A stretch of 39,614 nt of DNA. Source: SURF-32 sp964648365. GTDB taxonomy: Bacteria; Planctomycetota; Phycisphaerae; UBA1845. This document shows positions 16,900 through 26,400 of this stretch, piece after piece. Location of the stretch: positions 1 through 39,614 of the forward strand of contig CAZYLK010000038.1 of NCBI GenBank assembly GCA_964648365.1. Reading direction: 5' to 3'. The notes under the pieces are model-generated. The model saw nothing but the letters and a program-made list of their open reading frames with translations, was not told the DNA's origin and made no database searches. The translations under genes were made by a program, and so were the position numbers. Position 1 is the stretch's first letter; every line of letters starts with the position of its first letter.

Positions 16900-18867
16900 A
16901 TGAGCAGCGTGTGCAGGATATCCGGGATTGTGACGATTGTGGTGCTTGCGCTGGCGGCGCCAGCGCACCTGGCAGGCCGGCTCGCCGCCCAGGACGCGAC
17001 CCCGGCCGAACCGCCCGCGCTCGGGCAGGAGCCGAACGCCGATGAGCGGCCGATCGTCGTACTGCTCGACGCACCCGGCGGCGACGCCTCAACGCCCGGC
17101 GCGACCACGAACGTGTGGCGGCGGCAACTGGAGGTCTTCGCGGCGAGCCACCGCGTCGTGCCCATCCCGATCCCGCGCTCGTTCGACCGCTCCGACACGG
17201 CCGCCATCCGCAACATCGCCGGCATCGTCGAGGAGACGCTGAAACGACGGAAGATCACGCGCTTCGCCCTGGCCGCCGAGGGTGACGACGGACCCGTGGC
17301 CATCGAGCTGGCGGCGCGGCACGCCGCCGACGTGCCGTTTCTCGTGCTGGTCAACGTCGTGCCACGGCGGGCGAGGGTGATCGGCGGCGGCGATGCGCCG
17401 CTCTCTGACGCGGCGGTCATCGACCCGCTCGACAAGCTCACCATGCCTGTCATGGTGTTTTTCCGCGGCGACCTCGACAAGGAGGCGTCCGCGCAGCAGT
17501 TTATGGACAAGTACGGGTACGACCTGATCGATCAGGTGCGCGTGCGCCGTGTCGCATCGGCCGCGCCGATTCTGGACACGGCCGCGGAGGACATCAACCG
17601 AAAGCTGGCGACCTTCATTGACGACGTCGCCGCCGGGCGCACCATCGTGCCGGAAACGCGGCAGAAAACTGAGTCCGGACTGGTGTACATCGATCAGTAC
17701 GTCGGCGAGGGGCCGTCGCCACAGTCCGGCCAGACGCTGACCATCCGCATGCGTACGCGGCTCAAGGACGGCACGGACGTCACGCCCTGCGGCGGCTTTG
17801 CCCTGCCGCGCAAGATCACCTACGGGGAGGATCTGATCCCCGGCCTGCGCGAGGGCCTGGCCGACATGAAGGTGGGCGGAAAGCGCAAGCTGCTCATCCC
17901 CCCCAAGCTCGCCTACAAGGGAAAGGGTGACGGCGGGAAGATCCCGCCCGACGCGGCGCTGAACGTCGACGTGGTGCTCGTTGAGATCAGCGACGAGCCG
18001 ATCCCCGAGGCGCCGTCCTGGAACCCAAAGACGGAGGTGGCCGTCTCGACGAACGTTCGCGTCGTGGATCGCAAATCAGGCGACGGCGCCGAAGTCCAGT
18101 CCGATTCGATCGTGACCTTCGACTACAAGCTCTGGAACGCTGAAGGCGTCCTGCTGCGCGGCTCGATGCCCGGCCGGCCGCGGCGATCCGTGCTGCGCGA
18201 CACCGAAACGGAAGCGAGGCTGTGGCCTGCCGGCATGGTCGGCATGAAGGAGGGCGGCGAGCGGCTGATCATCGGCAAGGCCGGCTACGCCTTCGGCGAG
18301 CAGCTCATGCCCGGCATGTGCGCAGATGAAGACGTGGTGTTTCGCGTCAACGTGCGCCGCGTGGAGGAACTTGGCCCGCGCCCGAAGCTGACGACAGTCG
18401 CGCCGGACCAGTACAAGGAGATCGCGCCGGGGATCTTCAGCTACGACATCGAAGTGGGCGAAGGTCCATCCCCGACAGCCGACTCCGCCGTGGCCGTGCA
18501 TTACGCCGTCTGGCCAGACAAGCACAAAGACAAACCGGAGTCGCTGCTGGACAGCTCGCGCATGCGCCGCGATCCGTATGTCATACCGTTGAAGATGTGT
18601 ACCGCCGCCTGGCGGACGGCGCTGCCGAGCATGAAGACCGGCGGCCGGCGGCAGTTGCGGGTGCAGTACCAGGGCCCGGCCCGCGCCGGCATCGACGAAG
18701 GCGAGTGGGTGATCTACGAGATCGATCTGCTGTGCGTGATGACGACGGAGCAGTGCGAGGCGTATCGCAACGGCCCGCCGGGACGCAATCCGTGCGCGGC
18801 GCCGGGTCAGAGCGACGCCGCGCCGGCGGAGCCTTCCAGACCCGCGCCGGGCGCCGGCACGCCTTGA
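16900..18867 (+). CDS. Secreted protein with alpha/beta-hydrolase-like domain and three FKBP-type domains
   Basis: This encodes 655 aa. FKBPs are peptidyl-prolyl isomerases and chaperones. An N-terminal signal or membrane anchor (about 7-31) precedes a stretch (about 49-240) with the pattern of a DUF3530 or alpha/beta-hydrolase domain: PIVVLLDAPGG, FALAAEGDDGPVAIELAA, DKLTMPVMVFFRGDLD. It has no classical G-x-S-x-G nucleophile; the equivalent is AEGDD. Three FKBP-like domains follow: about 257-366 (ITYGEDLIPGLREGLADMKVGGKR, KLAYKGKG), about 401-494 (WPAGMVGMKEGGERLIIG, GYAFGEQ), and about 504-614 (WRTALPSMKTGGRRQLRV). The first has the best-conserved core; the second and third lack some usual pocket residues. 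The tail is Pro/Ala-rich. It probably acts in the periplasm on exported proteins. Confidence 0.85.
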   Translation: MSSVCRISGIVTIVVLALAAPAHLAGRLAAQDATPAEPPALGQEPNADERPIVVLLDAPGGDASTPGATTNVWRRQLEVFAASHRVVPIPIPRSFDRSDTAAIRNIAGIVEETLKRRKITRFALAAEGDDGPVAIELAARHAADVPFLVLVNVVPRRARVIGGGDAPLSDAAVIDPLDKLTMPVMVFFRGDLDKEASAQQFMDKYGYDLIDQVRVRRVASAAPILDTAAEDINRKLATFIDDVAAGRTIVPETRQKTESGLVYIDQYVGEGPSPQSGQTLTIRMRTRLKDGTDVTPCGGFALPRKITYGEDLIPGLREGLADMKVGGKRKLLIPPKLAYKGKGDGGKIPPDAALNVDVVLVEISDEPIPEAPSWNPKTEVAVSTNVRVVDRKSGDGAEVQSDSIVTFDYKLWNAEGVLLRGSMPGRPRRSVLRDTETEARLWPAGMVGMKEGGERLIIGKAGYAFGEQLMPGMCADEDVVFRVNVRRVEELGPRPKLTTVAPDQYKEIAPGIFSYDIEVGEGPSPTADSAVAVHYAVWPDKHKDKPESLLDSSRMRRDPYVIPLKMCTAAWRTALPSMKTGGRRQLRVQYQGPARAGIDEGEWVIYEIDLLCVMTTEQCEAYRNGPPGRNPCAAPGQSDAAPAEPSRPAPGAGTP

Positions 18868-18892
18868 CTCGCGGCGGCCTTCGCGGGATACT
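18864..18892 (+). promoter_or_regulatory. Promoter overlapping the FKBP gene stop codon
   Basis: TTGACT (18864-18869), a 17-bp spacer and GATACT (18887-18892). The TGA stop of the preceding gene is part of the -35 box. Transcription from about 18899 would give an 82-nt leader to the ATG at 18981. Confidence 0.55.
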
Positions 18893-18980
18893 GGCGCGCA
18901 TCCTGTAGTCCTGTCGCCGGGTTGGCTCGCGCCGACTCCTCCTGGCCGCGACCCATCGGCCCGACAAGAGGAGGCGCTTC

Positions 18981-19877
18981 ATGTCCGCGCTGATCATCGC
19001 ACTGCAATGCAGTCTGGTTGTCGCCCTGCCCGCTCAGGCAGGCGACATCGACCCACTCCTGAATCGCGACGCTCCGCCGTGGGTACCCCCGCGCGTCCCA
19101 CCCGGTGTCTCCGCACCGCAGACCGTCAGCGCCCGGGTCGAGACGTTCGGCACCCAGCTTCAATACGTGGCGTTGTGCCTTGACGGCGACGGTGTGGACC
19201 AGCTCTACATCAAGGTGCAGCAGAAGGATTCCAGCGGCCAGTTTGGCTTCGTCGGGTTCTATCGCGGCGAGGGCGCCGGCGGCTGGCCGGGAATGACGGG
19301 AGGCGCCGGGTGGTTTGGGCTTCCGGCACACTTCAAAAGCGCGGACATGCGCGTGGATCACGACGGAGTCGGCAACGTCAAACTGACCTTCAGCCGTCTG
19401 CAGCCGCCCGGGCCGGATCAGGTTCACGAGCGCGGCGGCTGGGTGCCGCGCAACGGCGCCGAGACCGGCATCGCCGGATTCACCGGCATCGCCGCCATCG
19501 ACGACTTCACCGTCGGCGTCGACGGCGTCTGCGACAGCTTCAACCGACCTGACGGGGCGCTCGGCGGCGACTGGGCCTTGAAGGCCGGTCAGGTCGGGGT
19601 CATTCGCGACGGCCGCGCATTCATGGGAGCCGACAACGTCCGCGCCCGCTTCACCTGGATTGGCGAGTGTGAGGCGACGCTGACCTGTCGATACGGGTTG
19701 AAGCGAGTCAAAGCGAAGGGGCGCTGCGATGCCTGCCCGCCGCTCGGCGACGAGTTCGACGTCAAGCGCGATTGTGAGCGCGTCCGCGACTGCTCACGCA
19801 AGCTGCGAACCACCATCGACTGCCCCGACGGCGAGGGCGCCTGCAAGCTGAAGGGCAAGCGCAGCGCATGTCGGTAA
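18981..19877 (+). CDS. Secreted protein sharing the eight-cysteine C-terminal module
   Basis: This encodes 298 aa. The ATG follows AGGAGG by 6 nt. A signal peptide (residues 1-20, ending PAQAGD) directs export. The mature part has a beta-rich N-terminal domain of about 130 residues (VETFGTQLQYVALCLDGDGVDQLYIKVQQ, FGFVGFYRGEGAG, MRVDHDGVGNVKLTFSRL), then a short segment with CDSFNRPDGALGGDW that resembles the opening of LamG-like sandwiches. The last 63 residues have cysteines at 236, 249, 252, 265, 271, 281, 288 and 297, matching the protein at 15222 in order and spacing, with CPDG and KGKR in common. The N-terminal parts are unrelated in appearance, so the C-terminal module was shared between different cargo domains. 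Confidence 0.78.
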   Translation: MSALIIALQCSLVVALPAQAGDIDPLLNRDAPPWVPPRVPPGVSAPQTVSARVETFGTQLQYVALCLDGDGVDQLYIKVQQKDSSGQFGFVGFYRGEGAGGWPGMTGGAGWFGLPAHFKSADMRVDHDGVGNVKLTFSRLQPPGPDQVHERGGWVPRNGAETGIAGFTGIAAIDDFTVGVDGVCDSFNRPDGALGGDWALKAGQVGVIRDGRAFMGADNVRARFTWIGECEATLTCRYGLKRVKAKGRCDACPPLGDEFDVKRDCERVRDCSRKLRTTIDCPDGEGACKLKGKRSACR

Positions 19878-20142
19878 CCTGGCCGGGCATCGCCCGCTGC
19901 GCCCGCGCCACCGGCGAGGGTCGCAGCGCCGCCGCCCACGCAGCCGCGGACCGTCACGGTCCCGTCAACGGTGGATTCTCGAGTCGATCAGAGTCATACT
20001 CGTCGCGGTCCGTCCTGACGGAGCGGTCTCGGATGGAACCCGAATCGCGTCCGGCGGGGCGCCGACCAACGGCCATTGCTGAAAGCTGCCCGACGAAGTG
20101 ATACGGCCGGCAGCCACGGCCCGGCCGGCGCCGAAGACGCCG

Positions 20143-21639
20143 ATGACTCAGCCTCGAACCACGACCATCGTCGGGCTGGAAATCCACGTCCAGCTTCGCA
20201 CGCGCAGCAAGATGTTCTGCGGCTGCGCCGTGGACTTCGACGCCCCCCCCAACACACGGACCTGCCCCGTCTGCCTCGGCCATCCCGGTTCGCTGCCCGT
20301 CATCAACCGGGCCGCGGTGGAACTCTCCATCCTCATGGGCCTGGCGCTCAACTGCCGCATCGCCGGCCTGACCAAATGGGACCGGAAGAATTACTTCTAC
20401 CCCGACATGCCCAAGAACTACCAGATCAGCCAGTACGACATGCCCATCGCGGCTGACGGGTACTTCGACGTCCCCGGCGACGATGCCCCCGGAGCCGCCG
20501 TTACACGCACCCTGCCCCACGGCCGCGTGCGCATCCGCCGCGCTCATCTGGAAGAAGACGCCGCCCGCAACGTTCATGACGCCGAGGGGGGGACGCTTGT
20601 CGACGCCAACCGGGCCGGCACGCCCCTGCTGGAGATCGTCACCGAGCCGGACATCCGCTCCGCCGAACATGCCTACGTCTTCGCCGTCGAGTTGCAGCGG
20701 CTGGTCACGTACCTCGGCGTCAGCGAAGGCAGCATGCAGAAGGGGCACATGCGGTTCGAGCCGAACGTCAACGTCGAAATCGAGCACGACGGCCGGACAA
20801 TTCGCACGCCCATTGCGGAGATCAAAAACCTCAACAGCTTCCGCTCGCTGCGCGACGCAATCGACTACGAGTCCCGGCGGCAGGTGTCGCAGTGGACGGC
20901 GGATCCCGACTACGTGCTCGGCGTCGCCCCCAACGAAAACCGCGGCTGGGACGATGACCGCGCCCGCACGGAATATCAGCGGCCCAAGGAAGCCGCGCAC
21001 GACTATCGCTACTTCCCCGACCCGGACCTGCGGCCGGTGGCCATCGATGAGGCGACCATCGAGTCGTTGCGACTGCGCATGGGAGAAGTGCCGATCGCGC
21101 GGCGGCAGCGGTTTGAGCGCGACTTCGGTCTGTCCGCAGGCGACGCGGCCACGATCGTCTCCGACCGCGCCACGGCCGACCTTCTCGAGGCCGCGGTCGC
21201 CGCGGGCGGGCCCGCGCCGGTGGTGGGGAAACAGTTCGTCAACGTCTGGCAGAAGCTCGCCAACGAGCGCGGGGTGTCGATCGCCGGGCTGGGCGTGGAG
21301 GCATCGCGGACGGGCGCGCTGGCTCGACTGGCGCACGATGGTACGCTCAGCGCAACCGCGGCCAACGCCGTGGCCGAGGCGATGCTGACGCGACCCGACG
21401 CGCCGGACGCCATCGCCGCCTCGTTGGGCCTGGTCCAGGTGCAGGATGCCGGTCAGATCGCCGAATGGATCGAACAGGCGCTGCGGGAAAACCCGCAAGC
21501 CGTGGCCGACGCCGCCAACCCGAAGAAAGCAAAGGCCGTGGCGGGGTTTCTGCGGGGACAGGTCATGAAGATATCCGGCGGCAAGGCCGACCCGAAACAG
21601 GTGGGCGAACAGATCGAGTCGCGGTTGCGGGAGGCGTGA
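20143..21639 (+). CDS. gatB: Aspartyl/glutamyl-tRNA(Asn/Gln) amidotransferase subunit B
   Basis: This encodes 498 aa. GatB is the tRNA-binding and amidotransferase subunit of GatCAB, which converts Glu-tRNA(Gln) or Asp-tRNA(Asn) to the amide form. The ATG at 20143 gives the usual opening TTTIVGLEIHVQLRTRSKMFCGC. The GatB signature region is evident: CPVCLGHPGSLPVINRAAVE, KWDRKNYFYPDMPKNYQISQYD, RIRRAHLEEDAARN and PLLEIVTEPDIRS. The GatB/YqeY C-terminal domain covers about residues 350-498. Upstream GTG 20098 would add 15 residues; neither start has a good Shine-Dalgarno. gatA and gatC are not in the window, so subunits are encoded apart. An asnS gene is present at 36955, so GatCAB here is more likely to be needed for Gln-tRNA. 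Confidence 0.95.
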   Translation: MTQPRTTTIVGLEIHVQLRTRSKMFCGCAVDFDAPPNTRTCPVCLGHPGSLPVINRAAVELSILMGLALNCRIAGLTKWDRKNYFYPDMPKNYQISQYDMPIAADGYFDVPGDDAPGAAVTRTLPHGRVRIRRAHLEEDAARNVHDAEGGTLVDANRAGTPLLEIVTEPDIRSAEHAYVFAVELQRLVTYLGVSEGSMQKGHMRFEPNVNVEIEHDGRTIRTPIAEIKNLNSFRSLRDAIDYESRRQVSQWTADPDYVLGVAPNENRGWDDDRARTEYQRPKEAAHDYRYFPDPDLRPVAIDEATIESLRLRMGEVPIARRQRFERDFGLSAGDAATIVSDRATADLLEAAVAAGGPAPVVGKQFVNVWQKLANERGVSIAGLGVEASRTGALARLAHDGTLSATAANAVAEAMLTRPDAPDAIAASLGLVQVQDAGQIAEWIEQALRENPQAVADAANPKKAKAVAGFLRGQVMKISGGKADPKQVGEQIESRLREA

Positions 21640-21707
21640 GCGTCGCAGGCATCGGGCGGCGCGGTGGGTCAAGGGCACTTCGTGGTCTCAGTGTTCAGGC
21701 AGAACCG

Positions 21708-22037
21708 TTGTCGATAGAACAGACAAACGTCGTAGATGCCATCGGCATCGAGCGCACAACGGGGATCGTCGTGCTGACCATCACGGATCACCTCGACTGG
21801 TCCGACGAGGACGGCCACCTGCGCATGTTGCAGGACAAGATTAACGCCTACGTGAGATTCGTCGAGAGTGGCGAACTCTGCACGAGTTATCCCCGTGCAG
21901 CGGGTCGGCCGGTGCGGTTCAACGTCGTTGGAAAGCACGAGCCCGGCAGCCGTGCCCTGAACTTCCTTGAAGTCGTACGGGCTGAATTGATACAGGCTGG
22001 CGTCGAGTTTACCTTTCGCGTGCATCGAGGCGACTGA
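21708..22037 (+). CDS. DUF6572-family protein
   Basis: This encodes 109 aa from a TTG at 21708, which gives the N-terminus expected for the family (SIEQTNVVDAIGI). The open frame continues upstream but has no family resemblance and overlaps gatB in another frame. Visible conserved pieces are VVLTITDHLDWSDEDGHLRMLQDKINAYVRFVESGEL and RPVRFNVVGKH. The function is unknown; the family often sits beside immunity genes of polymorphic toxin systems. GC by hand count on two lines is 55-58%, against about 77% for one gatB line, so the segment is probably acquired. It is followed after 69 bp by the Imm21 gene in the same direction. Confidence 0.75.
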   Translation: MSIEQTNVVDAIGIERTTGIVVLTITDHLDWSDEDGHLRMLQDKINAYVRFVESGELCTSYPRAAGRPVRFNVVGKHEPGSRALNFLEVVRAELIQAGVEFTFRVHRGD

Positions 22038-22106
22038 TGCGCCGAGTTCAAGATGACTCCGAGGCATGTCACATAATCGTCTGGCAGGCTCTCGAAGGGC
22101 GGGGAT

Positions 22107-22595
22107 GTGAACTGGATTGAGTCAGCAGGCGGTCCGCTCATCATGATGGCAAGCACCCAGGCTGAGCTCTGGCGTGGTTGTGGCGCAGATGGCGAGGACT
22201 ACCGACGGGCCTGCGAGGTCAACGACTGGCTGGGCGTGCTGACTGTCGGTGCGGCGCAGGCCCTCGTCATTGGCGCGGATCCCACACCCCTCGCGGAACT
22301 GCAGGTGGAAAATCGCCTTTTCCTCGCACGATGGCTGTACGGGCCAAGCGATGAAGTCGTCGAGCGACATCTTCTGCAGGCGGGAACCCTCGACTTTCCA
22401 CAGAACTCCGTGAAGGTGGGCTTTGGCAGTCGCACCGTCATGTTGTTTGATGCAGCGATCAGGGGGGCAAAGTTGGAGGTCGAGGACGCGCTTCATCTGA
22501 AACTCCCGGGCTCGATTTGCGCATTTCGCACGGTTGAATGGGAACCGGACAGCGAGACCAGTCTGGTACTGCACACCGTCGAGGCGGCCCGATGA
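22107..22595 (+). CDS. Imm21-family immunity protein
   Basis: This encodes 162 aa. The GTG at 22107 gives WIESAGGPLIMM, and AAGGGCGGGG lies just upstream. Imm21 proteins are proposed antidotes to toxins of polymorphic secretion systems and are cytoplasmic. The family pattern is visible: WI-ES-GGPL near the start, DYRRACEVNDWLGVLTVGAAQALVIGADP at residues 30-58, then a second half with EVEDALHLKLP. No toxin gene, toxin-end fragment or secretion apparatus is nearby, so this is an orphan immunity gene. Alternatives are a more general DUF of the same fold. Base composition is lower in GC than the neighbours. Confidence 0.72.
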   Translation: MNWIESAGGPLIMMASTQAELWRGCGADGEDYRRACEVNDWLGVLTVGAAQALVIGADPTPLAELQVENRLFLARWLYGPSDEVVERHLLQAGTLDFPQNSVKVGFGSRTVMLFDAAIRGAKLEVEDALHLKLPGSICAFRTVEWEPDSETSLVLHTVEAAR

Positions 22596-22671
22596 CGATC
22601 AGGGCCTCGGAGCGGCTGGGCGAACTGTCGCCGTTGCTCGCCCCACGTCGCCTGAAGTCCGGGAAAACCAC

Positions 22672-22691
22672 GCAAATCCGTGTTTGCTTTT
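22672..22691 (+). terminator. Weak hairpin with T-tail after the Imm21 gene
   Basis: GCAAA (22672-22676) and TTTGC (22683-22687) form a short stem with a six-base loop, followed by TTTT. The stem is short, so efficiency is doubtful, but it is placed 76 nt after the stop. Confidence 0.3.
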
Positions 22692-22711
22692 GCCGGTCAT
22701 GATCGCCGCGG

Positions 22712-22732
22712 CCACCGGTTGAAAACACGGTG
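22712..22732. repeat. Isolated copy of the CCACCGGTT palindrome
   Basis: The sequence CCACCGGTTGAAAA followed by CACGGTG is a one-off copy of the REP-like palindrome that is clustered at 7427-7610 and at 32113-32137. It lies in the gap between the Imm21 gene and the flavin reductase gene. Confidence 0.6.
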
Positions 22733-22760
22733 CGACATCACAGGCTCCCCGATGGCGCCG

Positions 22761-23249
22761 TCAGTACCCCGCGCCGCTGCGCCGGGTGTGGACGTACGGG
22801 GCCATTTCGGACGACGCCCAGCCGCGATCGACGCGGCCGACGTAGAGGCGGTGGTCGCCGCAGAGATGGTCCGCGACGATCGAACACGCCATGACCGCCG
22901 CGACGCTATCGCTGAGCACCGGACCGAAGTCGGACTCTTCGCAGGCCAGCCCGGTGAACGCGTCCTCCTCCAGCGTGAAGCCGCGCCCGAAGTGGCGAAA
23001 CATCGCCTTCGGGTCCTGGCCGAGCACGTTGAGCACGAACCGGCGGGACTGGGTCATCAGCGAAACGATCGGCCGGTCCGGACGGACGCAGATCGAGATG
23101 GCCAGCGGCTCGAAGGAAACCTGCTGAAACCAGGACGCCAACATGCCGGTCGAGCGGTCGGCGTGCGCGGCCGTAAGAATCCCGCAGCCGCTCGGTACGC
23201 GACCGACGGCCGCCGCCAGGGCATCGACGTTGCTCGACATGAATGTCAC
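22761..23249 (-). CDS. Flavin reductase-like FMN-binding protein
   Basis: This encodes 162 aa with a single split-barrel FMN-binding domain. Such proteins reduce FMN or carry it for partner oxygenases, in the cytoplasm. The visible signature is VPSGCGILTAAHADRSTGMLASWFQQVSFEPLAISICVRPDR (residues 18-59), with RFVLNVLGQD and the C-terminal HRLYVGRVDRG strand. The GTG at 23249 with GGAG 7 nt upstream is taken as the start; an ATG three codons later is equally possible. It lacks the additional domains of flavodiiron proteins, which sometimes end in this fold. A partner monooxygenase is not in the window. Confidence 0.85.
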   Translation of the reverse strand: MTFMSSNVDALAAAVGRVPSGCGILTAAHADRSTGMLASWFQQVSFEPLAISICVRPDRPIVSLMTQSRRFVLNVLGQDPKAMFRHFGRGFTLEEDAFTGLACEESDFGPVLSDSVAAVMACSIVADHLCGDHRLYVGRVDRGWASSEMAPYVHTRRSGAGY

Positions 23250-23466
23250 AGGTTTTCTCCGTCGACCGATCCGTGCTCGTGCCGCTCAGGAATCGTAGTG
23301 CTGCGTCGTGATGGCGTCCACCGCCTGCGGCGCGGGACCGCCGCCCCGACGTCAACGCCCGGCGCACGCGCGCCCGGGAAGGCGTACGGGCGGAATCACG
23401 GTCTGGCTGGCCACGCCGCGCGCACCGCACGTCGCAGGGTGCGAAGCGCGGAGTACCTCTCGGCCG

Positions 23467-26400
23467 TCACGTCGATACGGCGGAACGGCCGTGATCGTTG
23501 ACCAGAAGTTGCGCCGCGGTGGAGGTCAGCAGGGACAGGGAAAACGGTTTGCGCAGCACCGCGCCCCGCGTCAGCACCGGCAGTTCGGGCAGTCGCTCGT
23601 CCGATCCCGTAATCGCGATGATCGGCAGGTTCGGATGTGATTGCAGGATCCGTTGCACGACCGCCGGTCCGCTGATCTTGGGAAGGTCCATGTCGACGAT
23701 CACGAGGTCAATGGTTCCCGCGTTCTGCTCGAACGCCAGCAAACCCTCTTCTCCGTCCTCCGCCGGCAGAACGTGAAATCCATCCGCAACCAGCGTGTGG
23801 ACCAGGACGGCACGCACCTGGGCATGATCTTCGATCAGCAGCACGGTCAGACCGCGACTGACCGGCGGCTTCCGCGGATCGCGCGCCGGTTCGGCGCCGC
23901 CCGACGGCGGGCGGCAACGCGGCAGCGTAATCGTGAAGCGCGTACCCCGGCCGACGTGCGAGTCGATGGTAATGTCGCCGCGATGTTCCTGGATGATGCC
24001 GTGGACCATCGCCAGACCCAGTCCTGTCCCGCGTTCGCGCGTCTTGGTGGTAAAGAACGGTTCGAACGCCCGCTCGCGCACGTCGCGGGGCATGCCGACG
24101 CCCGTATCCTCGATGATCAGCCGGACCAGGCCCTCGGCGTCGATGTCACTGCCATTGGCGCCGCCGGTCGGGGGCAGGTCGAGCGAAACCCGCAGCGTGC
24201 CGCCATCGGGCATGGCGTCGCGGGCGTTCAGGGCCAGGTTGAGCAGAACCTGGTGGAGGTGGCTGGCGTTACCCCACACGAACGCCTGCTCGGCGCGAAC
24301 GTCCGTGGTCACCTTGATCGAGTCCGGCAGCGTCGGCCGCATGAGCGGAATCGCCCGGCGGACGACGGCCGCCAGATCGAGCGCGGCCATTTGCGACGAC
24401 TCCCGCCGGGTGAACGTGACCAGCGAATCAACCACGCGACCGCATTCGGTGGCGGCGGAGCGGACGTCGTCAAGCGCGCCAAGCAGCTTGCCTTCATCGC
24501 CGCGGCAGGTCTCGGCCACGTCCACGCTGCCCAGAACCGCGGTCAGCACGTTGCGCACGTCGTGCGCAATTCCCGCGGCCAGCGTTCCGACCGCTTCGAG
24601 CTTCTGAACCTGGCGCAGTTGATCGACGAGCTTCAGCCGCTCCTCCTCCACGCGGCGGGCTTCGGTGATGTCAAAGAGGACGCCGTCGATGAAGCAATCC
24701 TTGTCGTCGTTGCCCGCGATGGGGCGGCCGTGTTCGCGCACCCAGCGGACCCGCCCGTCCGCCGTTTCGATGCGATATTCAATCTGGTAAGGCTCGGCTG
24801 CGGCCAGGGCCTGCTCGATGGCCGCCTCGACCGCTGCCCGGTCGTCGGGGTGAACCAGTGTGTAATGCGATCGCGTGCGTTCCCCGGAGGTGGCCTGTCC
24901 CGAGCCGCCACACAGCGCCTCGATGGATTCGCCGACGTAGCGCACGCGGCGCGGCGACACGGACTCGCAGCGGAAGACGGTGCCGGGGATGTTCTCGACC
25001 AGCGCGCGATGGCGGCTCTCGCTTTCCCGGAGGCGCGACTGCGCGAGCATCTGTTCCGTCACGTCGACCTGCGTGCCCCAGACGCGGACCAGGCGACCGT
25101 CCACAATGACGCTTCGGGCGAGGTTGAGAAAGTGGCGGGGCGTTCCCGAGCGGAGCACCTCTCTGGTGACGACGGCGTCAAACTGGTACCCGCTCTCGAT
25201 TAATTGACGCAGGACGCGCAGCGCAGTGGTCGCGCCGTCGCCCCAGAGAACGCGCGGCGAGCGTCCGATCAGGTCGGCGGCGCCGTCGAATCCGTACATG
25301 CGGGCGAAGACGTCGTTGCACTCGGCGATGGTCATCTCGCGTTCCGCCCACTCGGTCTGGGCTTCGAACGGCAGGTCGATCGGCATGGGGCGGCTCAATT
25401 CGAACCGCCACACGCCCGCCAGGTTGGTCGCGATGAAGTCGCGGTACTGGCTCTCGCTGGCGCGAAGCGCCGACTCGACGCGTTGCCGCTCTGCGATCTG
25501 GCTTTCCAGTTCGGCGTTGCGGCGCAGGATCGAACGCGTCCGCGCCCGGTATCCGGCATACCCGCATGTCGCGGTCACGACCGCGCATCCGATCCAGAAC
25601 CACGTCGTCTCGTAAGCGTACGAGAGAAACTCGACATCGAAGGACGCACCGACGTCGTTCCATACCTGGTCGTTGTTGCAGGCCGTCACCCGGAAACGGT
25701 AGGCGCCGGGCGGGAGATTGGTGTATTCGGCCTCGCGCCGCGTGCCCGCGTCGATCCAGTCGCGATCATACCCCTCGAGTTTGTATCGGAACCGCACCAG
25801 CGAGGGGGCGACGAAACTCAGCCCCGTATAGCGGATGCGCATGTCGCGCTGCCCGGGATGGATGCGGAGCGGCCCGCGCGGCTCGGCCGACGTCCCGTCC
25901 GTCTCCACCGACTCGATCGCGACCGATGGCGGCGTCATGTTGCGAACCAGCCGGGTCGGGTCGACGATCTCAAAGCCCGCGACCGTGCCGAACCAGAGAC
26001 GCCCGTCGGAAGCGCGGTGCCCGCCGCTGCCATATCCTTCGTTTGCGGGCAGCAGGATAGCCGTCAGCCTGGCGAGCCGTCCGTCCGCCACGGCGTTGAG
26101 TTCCTCGAGCTGAGCCGCACAGACGCCCTGATTTCCGTTCATCCACAGTCGCCCGGCGCCATCCGAAAGGACGCTGGAGACGACGTTCTCGCACAGCCCG
26201 TTCGCCTGCGTCAGCGGCACGCACCGGTCGTCCTTGACCCGAACGAGCCCGCCGCCGTAGGTGCCGACCCAGATGACGCCCGCGTCATCCTCAGCCATTG
26301 AGCGAACCTCGGCGCTGCCCAGCCCGTCGGCGGGGCCGAAGAGACGGACGCCGTCATCATCGATCCGCCCGACGCCGCGACGATCAGCCGTGACGAACCA

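Noticed and set aside
22107..22595. A complete toxin-immunity locus
   Set aside because: Neither side holds a toxin domain; gatB is upstream and flavin reductase is downstream on the other strand.
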